Assembly: GCF_020783315.1 (NCBI RefSeq)
Contig: NZ_CP086063.1
Coordinates: forward strand, 1,550,001 to 1,614,000
Length of the DNA: 64,000 nucleotides
Direction: 5' to 3'
From: Ferruginibacter lapsinanis
Lineage (GTDB): Bacteria > Bacteroidota > Bacteroidia > Chitinophagales > Chitinophagaceae
Positions within the stretch are counted from its first letter, which is position 1. The number at the start of each line of letters is the position of its first letter. The position numbers were made by a program, and so were the translations under genes. Shown one piece after another: positions 26,384 to 36,643 of the stretch. The notes beneath the pieces were generated by a model. That model was given only the letters and a program-made list of their open reading frames with translations. It ran no database searches and was not told where the DNA came from.

Positions 26384-28057
26384 ATGAAATTTTTGCATTC
26401 ATTGTTAGCTGCGGTAATTTGCCTGACAGTTATCTTTTCAGCCTGTAAAAAGGATGATGTTTTTACCGATAGGTTATCTTCCGGAACACTGAAAGATTCT
26501 TCGGGAAATTGTTTACCAAGTAGTGTACACGGCGTGTATAATTCCGGAGTTACTTTATTAGTAGAACATTATATAGATGTGCATGTAAATGTAGATAGCG
26601 TCGGCTCTTACCTGATCGCCACAGATAGTATAAACGGTTATTCTTTTAAAGGCACCGGTACCTTTGGTGTTAAAGGAGATAACCTGGTTCGTTTATATGG
26701 CCATGGCACGCCTCTTTTTGGAGGAGTTAATGTATTTACCGTTCGGTATGGTTCATCGGCTTGTACTGTAGCGGTTACTGTAAGAGGCAGTGTAGCAGTG
26801 CCAGCAGTGTTTACTTTAAACGAGTCAGCCGGAGCTTGCCCAGGGGCCACATTGGAAGGAACTTTCTCTTCCAATATACCTGCTACATCAGCCAATAAAG
26901 CAAAATTAGGGGTAGTAGTAACAACTCCTGGAACATATAGTATAACAACTACTGCTGTTAATGGTGTTAGTTTTTCCGGTACAGGAGCTTTTACCACAAC
27001 AGGTCCGCAAACATTAGTGCTAACTGCTAATGGAACACCTATAGCATCCGGAGCTTTTAATTATACTGCCACAGTGAATGGCGTAAGTTGTACTTATAGT
27101 GTTACTGTTGCAGATGGTCCGGCCGCGGCAGTGTTTACTTTAGGAGGAAGTCCCGCTGATTGTACAGGTTTTTTATTAGCAGGCGCCTATCAGGCAGGCA
27201 CAGGATTAACCAGCTCCAACACAGTTACCTTCCAGGTTAATGTAACAACAGCTGGCGCTTATTCATTAAGTACAAACAGTGTTAATGGGATATCATTCAG
27301 CGGTTCAGGAACATTTACAACAACCGGCTCACAAACTGTAGCACTAACGGCTACGGGCACACCGATAGCTGCAGGCAATAATACGTTTACAGTAACTGCT
27401 GGTAGTGGTACTTGTACTTTTAGTGTAACTACAGCTCCAGGAACTGTTACCCCACCGGTTGTAAATAATGATTATTATCCTTTGACTCAAAACAGTTATT
27501 GGACATATGATGAGGTTTATCCAGGATCAACGGGAGATACGCTTAAACTAGCTGTAAATGGCACTGGAACTTTTAGTGGTAATTCGTATACAAGAATGAT
27601 AACCACATTCCCGGATGCGTCGACAGATACTATATATGCAAGAAAGAGTGGTAATGAATATCATGCATGGACATATACCGACCAATTTACTTATTCTGTC
27701 TTTTTTGATGTAGGAACTTATGCAGACATTATATTTCTGAAGGAAGGCCCTACAGGAACTACATGGACCTCTGCAACATACTCAGGCACAGAATCAGGAG
27801 TTGCTACCAGTTTAAAATATGTATTTACCATTAGTAATGGTAGCACCAGTATTACCACAAATGGAGTTACTTTCAGTAATGTAATAAAAGTGACACAACA
27901 AACACAGGTAAGCATTATGGGGTCTCCTTTTTCAACAATTGAAACTGTTGAAAATTATTATGCCAAAGGTATAGGGCTTGTATATGCTAAAACGGTACCG
28001 ACAGGATCAACTACTCCTGAGGATGAGCTTAGCATCAGACATTACCAGGTTAATTAA
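26384..28057 (+). CDS. Lipoprotein with three tandem ~100-aa modules and a C-terminal domain
   Basis: A 557-aa protein with a lipoprotein signal (lipobox cysteine near residue 20, then KKDD). Three successive similar modules cover about 38-138, 139-242 and 243-345. Each contains a cysteine early, a VNGxSFSGTGxFTTTG-type core and a second cysteine near the end (CTYSVTV, CTFSVTT). A different C-terminal domain of roughly 180 residues begins NNDYYPLTQNSYWTYDE and looks like an independent beta-rich fold. The modules resemble Ig-like surface domains. The second and third are the most alike, which suggests internal duplication. Likely surface exposed; the ligand is unknown. Confidence 0.75.
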   Translation: MKFLHSLLAAVICLTVIFSACKKDDVFTDRLSSGTLKDSSGNCLPSSVHGVYNSGVTLLVEHYIDVHVNVDSVGSYLIATDSINGYSFKGTGTFGVKGDNLVRLYGHGTPLFGGVNVFTVRYGSSACTVAVTVRGSVAVPAVFTLNESAGACPGATLEGTFSSNIPATSANKAKLGVVVTTPGTYSITTTAVNGVSFSGTGAFTTTGPQTLVLTANGTPIASGAFNYTATVNGVSCTYSVTVADGPAAAVFTLGGSPADCTGFLLAGAYQAGTGLTSSNTVTFQVNVTTAGAYSLSTNSVNGISFSGSGTFTTTGSQTVALTATGTPIAAGNNTFTVTAGSGTCTFSVTTAPGTVTPPVVNNDYYPLTQNSYWTYDEVYPGSTGDTLKLAVNGTGTFSGNSYTRMITTFPDASTDTIYARKSGNEYHAWTYTDQFTYSVFFDVGTYADIIFLKEGPTGTTWTSATYSGTESGVATSLKYVFTISNGSTSITTNGVTFSNVIKVTQQTQVSIMGSPFSTIETVENYYAKGIGLVYAKTVPTGSTTPEDELSIRHYQVN

Positions 28058-28080
28058 ATAACAGCTTCAAAATAACTTAA

Positions 28081-28120
28081 TAAATTAAAAGCCACTCAAA
28101 GTTGAGTGGCTTTTAATTTA
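28081..28120. terminator. Bidirectional terminator between the lipoprotein gene and fumC
   Basis: Nineteen-base perfect arms (28081-28099 and 28102-28120) are separated by two bases. The core is GCCACTCAA/TTGAGTGGC and both sides end in TTTTAATTTA, so it can stop transcription from either direction between these convergent genes. Confidence 0.9.
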
Positions 28121-28137
28121 TTAAGAGGAGCAAGGGA

Positions 28138-29538
28138 TTAATCGATCTTTCCTACCATATCTTCAGGTCTTACCCAGGCATCAAATTCTTCAGGAGTTAC
28201 ATAACCTAATTTAACTGCCATTTCTTTTAAGGTAGTTCCTTCTTTATGTGCTGTTTGAGCGATCTCGGCAGCTTTGTAATAACCGATCTTTGTATTAAGT
28301 GAAGTCACTAACATCAAACTGTTGTCAACATGTTTTTTGATATTGGCTTCTATCGGCGCTAATCCGATAGCACATTTATCATTGAAAGAAACGCAACCAT
28401 CACCGATCAATCTTGCACTGTGTAAGAAATTATAGATCATCACCGGTTTAAACACATTCAATTCAAAATGCCCCATACTACCGCCAACACTGATCGCAAC
28501 ATCATTACCCATCACCTGAGCAGCGATCATTGTTAAAGCTTCACATTGTGTAGGATTCACTTTGCCTGGCATGATAGAAGAACCAGGTTCGTTGTCAGGA
28601 ATAAAAATTTCGCCTATGCCTGAACGTGGTCCTGATGAAAGCATACGGATATCATTTGCAATTTTCATTAAACTAACTGCAACTGTTTTCAAAGCACCAT
28701 GAGCTTCAACAATAGCATCATGTGCAGCCAAAGCTTCAAATTTATTTTCAGCAGTAATAAAAGGTAAACCAGTTAATGTTGCAATATGTTTTGCCACATT
28801 TTCAGAATATCCGGCAGGGGTATTGATGCCTGTACCAACGGCTGTACCACCCAAAGCTAGTTCACTTAAATGAGCCAATGTATTTTTGATAGCCTTTAAT
28901 CCATGATTCAATTGAGATACATAACCGCTGAACTCTTGTCCTACGGTTAATGGAGTTGCATCCATAAAATGCGTACGACCAATCTTTACCACTCTCATAA
29001 ATTCCTTGCTTTTAGCAGCAAGTGTATCTCTTAATTTTTCGATCCCGGGGATGGTAGTTTCAATTAAAATTTTATATGCTGCAATATGCATAGCTGTTGG
29101 GAAAGTATCATTAGATGATTGTGATTTATTTACGTCATCATTTGGGTGCAGAAACTTTTCTTTATCGCTTAATTGTCCGCCATTTAATACATGACCTCTA
29201 TAAGCAACTACTTCATTTACGTTCATATTGCTTTGGGTACCGCTACCGGTTTGCCATACAACTAATGGAAAATAATCATTCAGTTTATCAGCTAAAATTT
29301 CATCACATACTTTTCCGATCAGATCAGATTTTTCTTTTGATAAAACACCTGCATCAAAATTGGTTAATGCTGCCGCTTTCTTCAAATATGCAAATGCTTT
29401 AATGATCTCCTTAGGCATTTTGTTAATGTCCTGAGCAATTTTAAAGTTATCAATACTACGTTGTGTTTGTGCTCCATAATAGGCATCTACCGGTACTTTT
29501 ACTTCACCCATAGTGTCCTTCTCTATTCTGTATTCCAT
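28138..29538 (-). CDS. fumC: Class II fumarate hydratase
   Basis: A 466-aa iron-independent fumarase that converts fumarate to malate in the TCA cycle. Landmarks are [14 protein letters not shown] (substrate site, about 100-113), [22 protein letters not shown] (about 186-207) and the signature [11 protein letters not shown] (about 318-328). These favour fumarase over the related aspartase. The start ATG is at 29536-29538 with a TAATTTTG -7 element upstream. The 3' end is the parent of the decayed copy at 26183-26236. It is convergent with the modular lipoprotein. Confidence 0.95.
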   Translation of the reverse strand: MEYRIEKDTMGEVKVPVDAYYGAQTQRSIDNFKIAQDINKMPKEIIKAFAYLKKAAALTNFDAGVLSKEKSDLIGKVCDEILADKLNDYFPLVVWQTGSGTQSNMNVNEVVAYRGHVLNGGQLSDKEKFLHPNDDVNKSQSSNDTFPTAMHIAAYKILIETTIPGIEKLRDTLAAKSKEFMRVVKIGRTHFMDATPLTVGQEFSGYVSQLNHGLKAIKNTLAHLSELALGGTAVGTGINTPAGYSENVAKHIATLTGLPFITAENKFEALAAHDAIVEAHGALKTVAVSLMKIANDIRMLSSGPRSGIGEIFIPDNEPGSSIMPGKVNPTQCEALTMIAAQVMGNDVAISVGGSMGHFELNVFKPVMIYNFLHSARLIGDGCVSFNDKCAIGLAPIEANIKKHVDNSLMLVTSLNTKIGYYKAAEIAQTAHKEGTTLKEMAVKLGYVTPEEFDAWVRPEDMVGKID

Positions 29539-29572
29539 AAAAAATATATAAAGGTTTTTAATATAATTATTG

Positions 29573-29580
29573 CAAAATTA
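29573..29580 (-). promoter_or_regulatory. -7 promoter element of fumC (TAATTTTG)
   Basis: On the minus strand TAATTTTG matches the Bacteroidota consensus TAnnTTTG exactly and lies 34 bases before the fumC start codon. No -33 TTG at a suitable distance was clear. Confidence 0.45.
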
Positions 29581-29624
29581 CAGTAAAACAAGTAGTAAAT
29601 TGAGTAGAATTTAAATGTAGCTAT

Positions 29625-30758
29625 ATGAGAAATATCAGTGTTTACTGTTTATTGTTATTATCGGTAGTTTTTACTGGCTGCAGTAAAAAAATTGTAACAA
29701 CCAATACACCTCTCAGTAAAATTTATAGTTGGACCCAGTTTAGTATGGGGGCAGATCTTTCTTATGCAACTCAGATGTTGGATAAGGGTGTAGTGTATAA
29801 AGATGCTGGCGTAACAAAAGATATTTTTACCATTTTTAAAGATCACGGTTGTAATACAGTAAGATTAAAATTATGGCATACACCAAAAGCATATACCTCA
29901 ACCTGGGGAGGAAATGATCAGGAATATAATGATCTGCCTAAAGTAGAAATGCTAATAAAGAAGGCAAAGGATCTGGGGATGGCAGTAAATCTTGACCTGC
30001 ATTATTCTGATACTTGGGCAGATCCGCAGCGGCAGGAAATTCCGGCAGCTTGGAAAGGACTTACATTAGATGTAATGAAAGATTCAGTATATCAATATAC
30101 AATGAATGTATTGAATGAATTGAAGAAAAAAAATCTGGTTCCTGAAATGATCCAGGTGGGCAATGAAACCAACATCGGCGTTCTGTGGCCGGTAGGGCAA
30201 GTGGTCAACAATGATTATTCTTCTTTTGCAAAATTTTTAAACGCAGGCATCAAAGCGGTAAGAGATTTTTCTGTTACCTCAACTGTTAAGCCAAAAATAA
30301 TTTTGCATGTAGCTCAATTACAACATGCAGTATCTTGGACAAAAGGTATAACCGAAGCGGGCGTTACCGATTTCGATATTATTGGACTTTCTCATTATGC
30401 CGATTGGTCCACCATGAATACAATGCCTGAGATCACAGCATTGGTCAGTAAACTAAGAACAACGTATAACAAAAAAGTAATGCTGGTGGAAATTGGTTAT
30501 TGGTTTGATGCTAAAGAAGCAAATGGATATGTGATCAAGCAAACACCGGTTGATGGGTATCCGTTCACTATTGAGGGGCAATATAAATATTTAAAAGATG
30601 TAACGCAGGCTGTAATTAACGGTGGCGGAAGTGGTGTACAATACTGGGCTCCGGATTATATGGGTACGGGTGGAGAAATGACTGTTCGTTCTTTAGTGGA
30701 TGCAAACGGAAATGTTTTGCCTGGAATTAACTTTATGAATTTTCCTTACAAATTTTAA
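29625..30758 (+). CDS. Arabinogalactan endo-beta-1,4-galactanase (GH53), lipoprotein
   Basis: A 377-aa glycoside hydrolase of family 53, which cuts beta-1,4-galactan chains such as those of pectin. A lipoprotein signal ends at the cysteine of VVFTGCSKK (residue 19). The domain opens with GADLSYATQMLDKG and GCNTVRLKLWHTP. The acid/base Glu181 lies in QVGNETNIG and the nucleophile Glu289 in VMLVEIGYWF. It is probably anchored on the cell surface. It forms an operon with a GH2 beta-galactosidase (nine bases on) and an NlpC/P60 protein. No SusC/SusD pair is present. Confidence 0.92.
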   Translation: MRNISVYCLLLLSVVFTGCSKKIVTTNTPLSKIYSWTQFSMGADLSYATQMLDKGVVYKDAGVTKDIFTIFKDHGCNTVRLKLWHTPKAYTSTWGGNDQEYNDLPKVEMLIKKAKDLGMAVNLDLHYSDTWADPQRQEIPAAWKGLTLDVMKDSVYQYTMNVLNELKKKNLVPEMIQVGNETNIGVLWPVGQVVNNDYSSFAKFLNAGIKAVRDFSVTSTVKPKIILHVAQLQHAVSWTKGITEAGVTDFDIIGLSHYADWSTMNTMPEITALVSKLRTTYNKKVMLVEIGYWFDAKEANGYVIKQTPVDGYPFTIEGQYKYLKDVTQAVINGGGSGVQYWAPDYMGTGGEMTVRSLVDANGNVLPGINFMNFPYKF

Positions 30759-30767
30759 TTGTTGAAG

Positions 30768-33209
30768 ATGCGAAAGATATTTTTTGTTGTTGGATGCCTG
30801 ATGATCCATATTACATTTTACGCTCAATCTATTGTACGTGAAAAAATTTCTATGGATAGAAATTGGAAATTTCATTTAGGAAACGCATCCGATCCGGTAA
30901 AGGATTTTAATTATGGAATTGATAGAAGTTTGGTAAAAGCCGGAGAATCTTACGGCGCCATCAATCCAGATTTTAATGACAGTAGTTGGCGTGTATTGGA
31001 TGTGCCACATGATTGGGCAGTTGAACAACCCTTTGTTTATAAAAAAAGTGATCCAGTATTGGCGCATGGTTATAAACCAGTTGGAGGTTTGTTTCCTGAA
31101 ATGAGTATTGGCTGGTATCGTAAAAGTTTTTTTGTTGCAGCTAAAGATTCGGGCAATCGTTTTGTCATTCATTTTGATGGTGTGTATAGGAATTACAATG
31201 TTTATTTGAACGGACATTTTTTAGGAAACAACCAAAGTGGTTACACAGAAAGTAGTTTTGATATAACCGATTATATCAATTATCACAAAAAAAATCAATT
31301 GGTTGTAAGAGTAGATGCAACGCAATACGAAGGCTGGTTCTACGAGGGGGCAGGTATCTATCGGCATGTATGGTTAGAGAAATTCAACAATGTACATATT
31401 GCAGAATATGGTACGTATGTTACAACAACTAATACTGATACTACGAGCCTTGTTTCAATTGAAACAACTATTGCCAATGATGGTTTTGTAAAAGCAAAGA
31501 CTAACATTACTTATTATGTAACAGACAGAGATGGGAAAAAGATCACCGGCACATTGGTTGAAGGGGTTTCTGCGGCTGCAGGGGATGTAAAAAAGATTAA
31601 ACAACAAATAAAGTTCCCCAACCCGATACTGTGGTCTTTAGAGAATCCTTATTTATACAAATTGATAACGCTGGTAAAACAGGATGATAAGATCATTGAT
31701 AGTACCACAACAGTCTTTGGTATTCGTACAATTGTAATTGATGCAAACAAAGGTGTATTGTTAAATGGAAAGCATGTTAAGATCAAAGGAACCAATAATC
31801 ACCAGGATCATGCAGGAGTAGGTATTGCAGTGCCTGATGCATTACAATACTGGCGTATAAAGACCCTGAAAGAAATGGGCTCTAATGCATATCGTACTTC
31901 ACATCATCCGCCAACACCGGAATTGCTGCAGGCTTGTGATGAATTAGGGATGTTGGTGTTAGATGAAAACAGGCTAATGGGAACCAGTAAGCAATATGCT
32001 GATGAATTTGAAAAATTAATTAAAAGAGATAGAAATCATCCATCCATTTTTTTATGGAGTATAGGCAATGAAGAAGGTTGGATACAAAAAACAGATGTTG
32101 GTAAAAGACTGGCGCAAACCATGGTGCAAAAACAAAAACAATTAGATCCATCACGGACTAGTACATACGCAGCTGATATGGGCAATGAAAGACCCGGTAT
32201 CAATGAAGTGATTCCTGTTCGTGGATTTAATTATCGCATTCCGTTCATCGATGATTATCACAGGGGTAATCCTGGTCAGCCAATCGTTGGAACGGAAACG
32301 GGTAGCACTGTTTGTACCAGGGGGATTTATGTGGTTGATTCTGTAAAAGGGTATGTGCCGGATCATGATATTACTTATCCATGGTGGGCATCATCTGCAG
32401 AGCAATGGTGGAAACCTAATGCCGATAAGGATTGGTTCATGGGTGGCTTCGTTTGGACGGGGTTTGATTACAGAGGCGAACCAACACCATATGAGTGGCC
32501 GAATATCAATTCTCATTTTGGCATCATGGATGTATGCGGTTTTCCTAAAAATAATTATTACTATTATCAAAGCTGGTGGAGTGATAAAGATGTGATACAA
32601 GTAAGTCCTCATTGGAATTGGAGCCAAAAGGGAGAAGTAAAAGATGTGTGGGTAAATAGTAATGCTGAAACGGTAGAATTATTTTTAAATAAGAAAAGTT
32701 TAGGTAAAAAAGTAATGCCGGTAAATGGACATCTGCAATGGAGTGTAGCATATGCTCCCGGAAAACTAGAAGCAGTTGGGTTTAGAAAAGGTACAAAAAT
32801 TACGGACTATGTGGAAACAACAGGAGTGCCCGTAAAAATTATTTTATCTCCTGACAGAACAATGATCAATGCAGATGGCGAAGATGTTTGTATAATGAAT
32901 ATTTCTGTAGTTGATAGCAAGGGAAGAGAAGTGCCGGATGCAATGAATCTCTTACAGTTTAAAGTGGAAGGGCCGGCAAAAATTATTGGTGTGGGTAATG
33001 GAGACCCGAGCTGCCATGAACCTGATAAATGTGAAGATGGGAAATGGCAAAGAAGTTTATTTAATGGTAAATGCCAGGTAATTATTCAGTCGATTAATGC
33101 AGAAGGTATATGTCGGTTGATAGTTACCGGAAATGGTTTGTTGGGGGAGGAAAAACAGATCCAGGTGAAAAAAAATTGGAGCAGGAAATATGTAGCGGAA
33201 ACTAATTAA
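30768..33209 (+). CDS. Glycoside hydrolase family 2 beta-galactosidase-like protein
   Basis: An 813-aa secreted protein with a signal peptide (MRKIFFVVGCLMIHITFYAQ). The sugar-binding domain (DVPHDWAVEQPF, GWYRKSFF) is followed by the immunoglobulin-like domain, the TIM barrel and C-terminal beta domains. The acid/base Glu435 is in WSIGNEEGW and the nucleophile Glu510 in GTETGST. YRTSHHPPTPE is the usual barrel motif. It probably removes galactose from the oligosaccharides produced by the GH53 enzyme encoded just upstream. The frame opens with a TTG at 30759, but the ATG at 30768 begins the signal peptide and is chosen. Confidence 0.92.
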   Translation: MRKIFFVVGCLMIHITFYAQSIVREKISMDRNWKFHLGNASDPVKDFNYGIDRSLVKAGESYGAINPDFNDSSWRVLDVPHDWAVEQPFVYKKSDPVLAHGYKPVGGLFPEMSIGWYRKSFFVAAKDSGNRFVIHFDGVYRNYNVYLNGHFLGNNQSGYTESSFDITDYINYHKKNQLVVRVDATQYEGWFYEGAGIYRHVWLEKFNNVHIAEYGTYVTTTNTDTTSLVSIETTIANDGFVKAKTNITYYVTDRDGKKITGTLVEGVSAAAGDVKKIKQQIKFPNPILWSLENPYLYKLITLVKQDDKIIDSTTTVFGIRTIVIDANKGVLLNGKHVKIKGTNNHQDHAGVGIAVPDALQYWRIKTLKEMGSNAYRTSHHPPTPELLQACDELGMLVLDENRLMGTSKQYADEFEKLIKRDRNHPSIFLWSIGNEEGWIQKTDVGKRLAQTMVQKQKQLDPSRTSTYAADMGNERPGINEVIPVRGFNYRIPFIDDYHRGNPGQPIVGTETGSTVCTRGIYVVDSVKGYVPDHDITYPWWASSAEQWWKPNADKDWFMGGFVWTGFDYRGEPTPYEWPNINSHFGIMDVCGFPKNNYYYYQSWWSDKDVIQVSPHWNWSQKGEVKDVWVNSNAETVELFLNKKSLGKKVMPVNGHLQWSVAYAPGKLEAVGFRKGTKITDYVETTGVPVKIILSPDRTMINADGEDVCIMNISVVDSKGREVPDAMNLLQFKVEGPAKIIGVGNGDPSCHEPDKCEDGKWQRSLFNGKCQVIIQSINAEGICRLIVTGNGLLGEEKQIQVKKNWSRKYVAETN

Positions 33210-33214
33210 TAAGT

Positions 33215-33796
33215 ATGGATAGAATTTTTCTGATAACGGTAATATTGTTGGTATTTAATTGTTGTACTTATTTTCAACCTGATAATGTAGCAATAGCTAT
33301 CCCTGATACTATTCAACAAACTATTTCTGTCGGCGATAGCGTAATTGTTGTTAAGTCGGAGCAATTAGTGAGAGACAGTTTTATTCAGCCATTTATCAAT
33401 GTAAAAAATATCAATGCTGACAGTGTCATTCATTTTGCAAAAACCTTATTAGGCGTACCATATAAATATGCTTCAACGGATCCTACGGTAGGCTTTGATT
33501 GCTCCGGTTTTATTACTTATGTGTTCAATCATTTTAATATAGCCGTACCAAGGAGTTCGGTGGATTTTACAAATGTAGGAACAGCGATTCTCCTTAAGGA
33601 TGCTGTGCCGGGAGATTTGATCTTATTTACCGGAACGGACAGCTTGATCCGTATCGTAGGTCATATGGGGATCATAACAGAAAATAGTGACACGTTGAAA
33701 TTTATTCACTCTTCATCCGGCAAGGCCAATGGTGTGGTAATTACTCCGCTAAATAAATATTACAAAACAAGATTTGTAAAAACAATTCGGTTATAA
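33215..33796 (+). CDS. NlpC/P60 family cell-wall hydrolase
   Basis: A 193-aa protein with an N-terminal hydrophobic signal ending near two cysteines (LLVFNCC), so possibly a lipoprotein, although asparagine before the cysteine is unusual. The C40 peptidase domain occupies about 65-193: Cys96 in GFDCSGF, His150 in VGHMGIIT and a third polar residue His165 in FIHSSSGK. Such enzymes cut peptide stems of peptidoglycan, usually between D-Glu and a diamino acid. It follows the GH2 gene by five bases, which ties it to the galactan operon, although its own role is in the wall. Confidence 0.9.
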   Translation: MDRIFLITVILLVFNCCTYFQPDNVAIAIPDTIQQTISVGDSVIVVKSEQLVRDSFIQPFINVKNINADSVIHFAKTLLGVPYKYASTDPTVGFDCSGFITYVFNHFNIAVPRSSVDFTNVGTAILLKDAVPGDLILFTGTDSLIRIVGHMGIITENSDTLKFIHSSSGKANGVVITPLNKYYKTRFVKTIRL

Positions 33797-33808
33797 ATAT
33801 GGAATGAT

Positions 33809-34591
33809 CTATTTTCCGGAAAAATTTGCTTTTCTTTTTTCTAAAAAAGCTGTTGTACCTTCTTTCATATCTTCAGTGGCGAAGCAATCTCCAAAGGATT
33901 GCACTTCTTTGTCATAGCCACTTTGGTCAGTGTTATTTACAACGGCTGTGTTGATGCAATCAATCACTTTACTGATAGCAACAGGCGCTTTGGTATGAAT
34001 AATTTGAAGAATATCTTTTGTTCTTTCCAATAAGGTGTCCGCAGTAGTTACATGATTTACCAACCCCAATTGCAATGCTTCATTGGCATCCATTAAATGT
34101 GCTGTCATATGCAACTCCATGCTCTTGCCTTTGCCGATCAATTGAGTTAACCGTTGAGTACCACCATAACCAGGTATCAAACCTAAGTTTACTTCTGGTT
34201 GGCCGAATTTAGCATTTTCACTGGCTAAACGAAAATGACAGGCCATGGCTAATTCACAACCGCCGCCTAATGCAAAACCATTTACAGCGGCAACAATTGG
34301 CTTCTTACTATTTTCAATTTTGAAAAAAATATCTTGTCCTCTTTTCGATAGCGACATTGCCTCCTCTTTTGTATATCCGGCAAACTCAGCAATATCCGCA
34401 CCTGCAACAAATGCTTTTGTTCCTGCACCGGTAATGATAGCAGATTTTATTTCGGGATTGTTTTGTATCTCATCAACGGCGTTCTCTATATCAGTAAATA
34501 CCTGTGCATTCAATGCGTTTAGTTTATCAGGACGATTGATAGTGATAATGCAGGTTCCTTGAGAAATTTCAGTTAATAAAGTAGCGTACAT
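33809..34591 (-). CDS. Enoyl-CoA hydratase/isomerase family protein
   Basis: A 260-aa crotonase-fold enzyme. The oxyanion-hole segments are AFVAGADIAEF (about 61-71) and GFALGGGCELAMAC (about 104-117). The two catalytic glutamates are expected in GGCELA and in FGQPEVNLGLIPGYGG (about 136-151); both are present, favouring hydration of 2-enoyl-CoA. It is the last gene of a leftward group: gltX, the B12-binding protein and this one. The gap to the B12-binding gene is 19 bases. Fatty-acid or branched-chain acyl-CoA degradation is likely. Confidence 0.9.
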   Translation of the reverse strand: MYATLLTEISQGTCIITINRPDKLNALNAQVFTDIENAVDEIQNNPEIKSAIITGAGTKAFVAGADIAEFAGYTKEEAMSLSKRGQDIFFKIENSKKPIVAAVNGFALGGGCELAMACHFRLASENAKFGQPEVNLGLIPGYGGTQRLTQLIGKGKSMELHMTAHLMDANEALQLGLVNHVTTADTLLERTKDILQIIHTKAPVAISKVIDCINTAVVNNTDQSGYDKEVQSFGDCFATEDMKEGTTAFLEKRKANFSGK

Positions 34592-34610
34592 TTTTTGTAA
34601 TTGATGTCAA

Positions 34611-35018
34611 TTAAAAATTTCTATTCGCTTTTACCCAGTCACTGATATAAGCAGCAATGTCTGTAGTGGTAGTACCCGGAGGAAATAATTTGCCTACACC
34701 CATTTCATTCAACGATCTCATATCATCTTCAGGAATAATGCCACCGCCGGTAAGCAATACATCATTCATTTCTTTTTCTTTCATCAACCGAATGATCTTT
34801 GGAAAAACAGTATTGTGGGCACCACTCAAAATACTGATACCGATCGCATCTACATCCTCTTGTAATGCAGCATTCACCACCATTTCAGGGGTTTGGCGTA
34901 AGCCAGTATAAATTACTTCCATACCGGCATCACGTAAAGCGGTGGCAATTACTTTGGCTCCACGGTCGTGACCGTCTAAGCCTACTTTGGCAACCAATAC
35001 TCTGATAGGACGATTCAT
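34611..35018 (-). CDS. Cobalamin-binding domain protein (methylmalonyl-CoA mutase C-terminal type)
   Basis: A free-standing 135-aa B12-binding domain of the mutase small-domain type. The motif DGHDRG (about 15-20) is the DxHxxG cobalamin signature, followed by the usual GISILSGAH and [12 protein letters not shown] loops. It may be the separate alpha-2 subunit of a methylmalonyl-CoA or related mutase whose catalytic barrel is encoded elsewhere. The window also encodes methylmalonyl-CoA epimerase. It is eight bases downstream of gltX and 19 bases upstream of the enoyl-CoA hydratase gene on the same strand. Confidence 0.92.
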   Translation of the reverse strand: MNRPIRVLVAKVGLDGHDRGAKVIATALRDAGMEVIYTGLRQTPEMVVNAALQEDVDAIGISILSGAHNTVFPKIIRLMKEKEMNDVLLTGGGIIPEDDMRSLNEMGVGKLFPPGTTTTDIAAYISDWVKANRNF

Positions 35019-35026
35019 ATTTAAAG

Positions 35027-36553
35027 TTAACCAAAAATTTCGGATGCAGTTGCAATTCGACTGATAGTTGCAGCTTTCCCGATCAAGAATGCAATTTGAA
35101 AAACCGCCGGACCAAATTTGCCGCCAACCAGCATTATCCTGAACGGTAATTGCAGTTCGCCTGGTTTAATATTTTTTTCTGCAGCCAGTTGTTTAAAAGA
35201 CTCTTCAATGGCAAGTGTATTCCAATCAGCTATATCACTCAATCTGCTTTGCCATTCTATAAAGAATTTCTTCTTGTCTTCATTCCATTTTGGTTTTACT
35301 GCATCTACATCAAATGATTTTGGCGCTTCAAAAAAGAATGATGCCTGCGTATAAAAATCAGGTATTAAAGTACACCTGTCTTTTATCAATGCAATTACTT
35401 CTTTCAAATAATTATCATCAGTAATTATAATTCCCTTCTCTGTCAGGATACGCTTGACTTCCGGCAGCAAACTTCCAACCTCCAACTTCTTTATCCATTC
35501 ATGATTGAACCATTTTGCTTTTTCGAAATCGAATTTTGCGCCGCCTTTGTGAACTCTTTCAATGCTGAATTTTTCTATTAATTCTTCCATCGAAAATATT
35601 TCCTGTTCGGTTCCATCATTCCATCCCAATACGGCAAGCAGATTTATAAATGCTTCCGGTAAAAATCCAATTTCTTTAAAGCCTTTTGTGATCTCATTGG
35701 TAGTAACGTCTTTCCAATCCATCGCATATACAGGAAAGCCTAAGCGGTCTCCATCTCTCTTACTTAATTTTCCATTTCCATCTGGTTTTAAAATTAAAGG
35801 GAGATGAGCCCAATGAGGCATGTCATCTAACCCAAATAAATATTTCCATAATAAAATATGCACGGGAGCACTAGGTAGCCATTCTTCGCCACGAAAGGCA
35901 TGAGTGATCTTCATCAGATAATCATCAACAACTACAGCTAAATGATAAGTGGGCATGCCATCAGCTTTCAATAATACTTTATCATCTACGTTATTAGTGT
36001 CAAATTCCATTTCGCCACGGATCATGTCTGTGAATGGAATGAATTCATTTGGATTTACTTTTATTCTTATTACATAAGGCGTGTTTTTGTCCAGTAATTC
36101 CTGCGTTTCTTCGGGTAACAAACGCAAGGAATTATTCATGTTCATGCGGATATGATGATCATATTGAAGGCTGCTGCTTCCTGTAGCTTTTAATTTTTCT
36201 CTCATTGATTCCAGTTCTTCTGGTGTATCAAAAGCATAATACGCATGCCCGTCTTTAACTAACTGTAATGCATACTCTTTGTATAGACTCTTTCTCTCGC
36301 TTTGTCTGTAGGGAGCATAAGGTCCGCCGTGTACAGGACTTTCATCAGGCACCAAGCCACACCATTTTAAACAATTGAAAATATATTCTTCTGCACCTGG
36401 TACAAAACGGGTTTGATCGGTATCTTCTATTCTTACAATAAAATCGCCGCCATGTTTTTTGGCAAACAAATAATTAAATAATACAGTACGTACGCCGCCT
36501 AAATGTAAGCCTCCTGTAGGGCTGGGGGCAAATCTTACTCTAACTTTACTCAT
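35027..36553 (-). CDS. gltX: Glutamate-tRNA ligase
   Basis: A 508-aa class I aminoacyl-tRNA synthetase that charges tRNA-Glu. The HIGH-type motif is [12 protein letters not shown] (9-20) and the KMSKS-type motif is GKLSKRDGD (near 265). The expected [21 protein letters not shown] lies near the N-terminus. Length is normal. A perfect -7 motif lies only five bases before the ATG at 36551-36553, so the transcript may be almost leaderless. It begins an operon with the B12-binding protein and enoyl-CoA hydratase genes. Confidence 0.97.
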   Translation of the reverse strand: MSKVRVRFAPSPTGGLHLGGVRTVLFNYLFAKKHGGDFIVRIEDTDQTRFVPGAEEYIFNCLKWCGLVPDESPVHGGPYAPYRQSERKSLYKEYALQLVKDGHAYYAFDTPEELESMREKLKATGSSSLQYDHHIRMNMNNSLRLLPEETQELLDKNTPYVIRIKVNPNEFIPFTDMIRGEMEFDTNNVDDKVLLKADGMPTYHLAVVVDDYLMKITHAFRGEEWLPSAPVHILLWKYLFGLDDMPHWAHLPLILKPDGNGKLSKRDGDRLGFPVYAMDWKDVTTNEITKGFKEIGFLPEAFINLLAVLGWNDGTEQEIFSMEELIEKFSIERVHKGGAKFDFEKAKWFNHEWIKKLEVGSLLPEVKRILTEKGIIITDDNYLKEVIALIKDRCTLIPDFYTQASFFFEAPKSFDVDAVKPKWNEDKKKFFIEWQSRLSDIADWNTLAIEESFKQLAAEKNIKPGELQLPFRIMLVGGKFGPAVFQIAFLIGKAATISRIATASEIFG

Positions 36554-36558
36554 AGCTG

Positions 36559-36566
36559 CAAAGGTA
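36559..36566 (-). promoter_or_regulatory. -7 promoter element of gltX (TACCTTTG)
   Basis: On the minus strand TACCTTTG fits TAnnTTTG exactly and is separated from the gltX start codon by five bases. Transcription would start at or next to the A of the ATG. Confidence 0.5.
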
Positions 36567-36588
36567 GGTATTGCAGGTAAATTGAATA

Positions 36589-36624
36589 AAAAAACCGTTC
36601 AGTATAAAAACTGAACGGTTTTTT
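36589..36624 (-). terminator. Terminator of the leftward lipoprotein gene
   Basis: AACCGTTCAG pairs with CTGAACGGTT across an eight-base loop. On the minus strand the stem is followed by a T-tract (A-run at 36588-36594). It lies between the lipoprotein stop (36644) and the gltX promoter. Confidence 0.88.
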
Positions 36625-36643
36625 ATGCTCAATGAAATAATGA

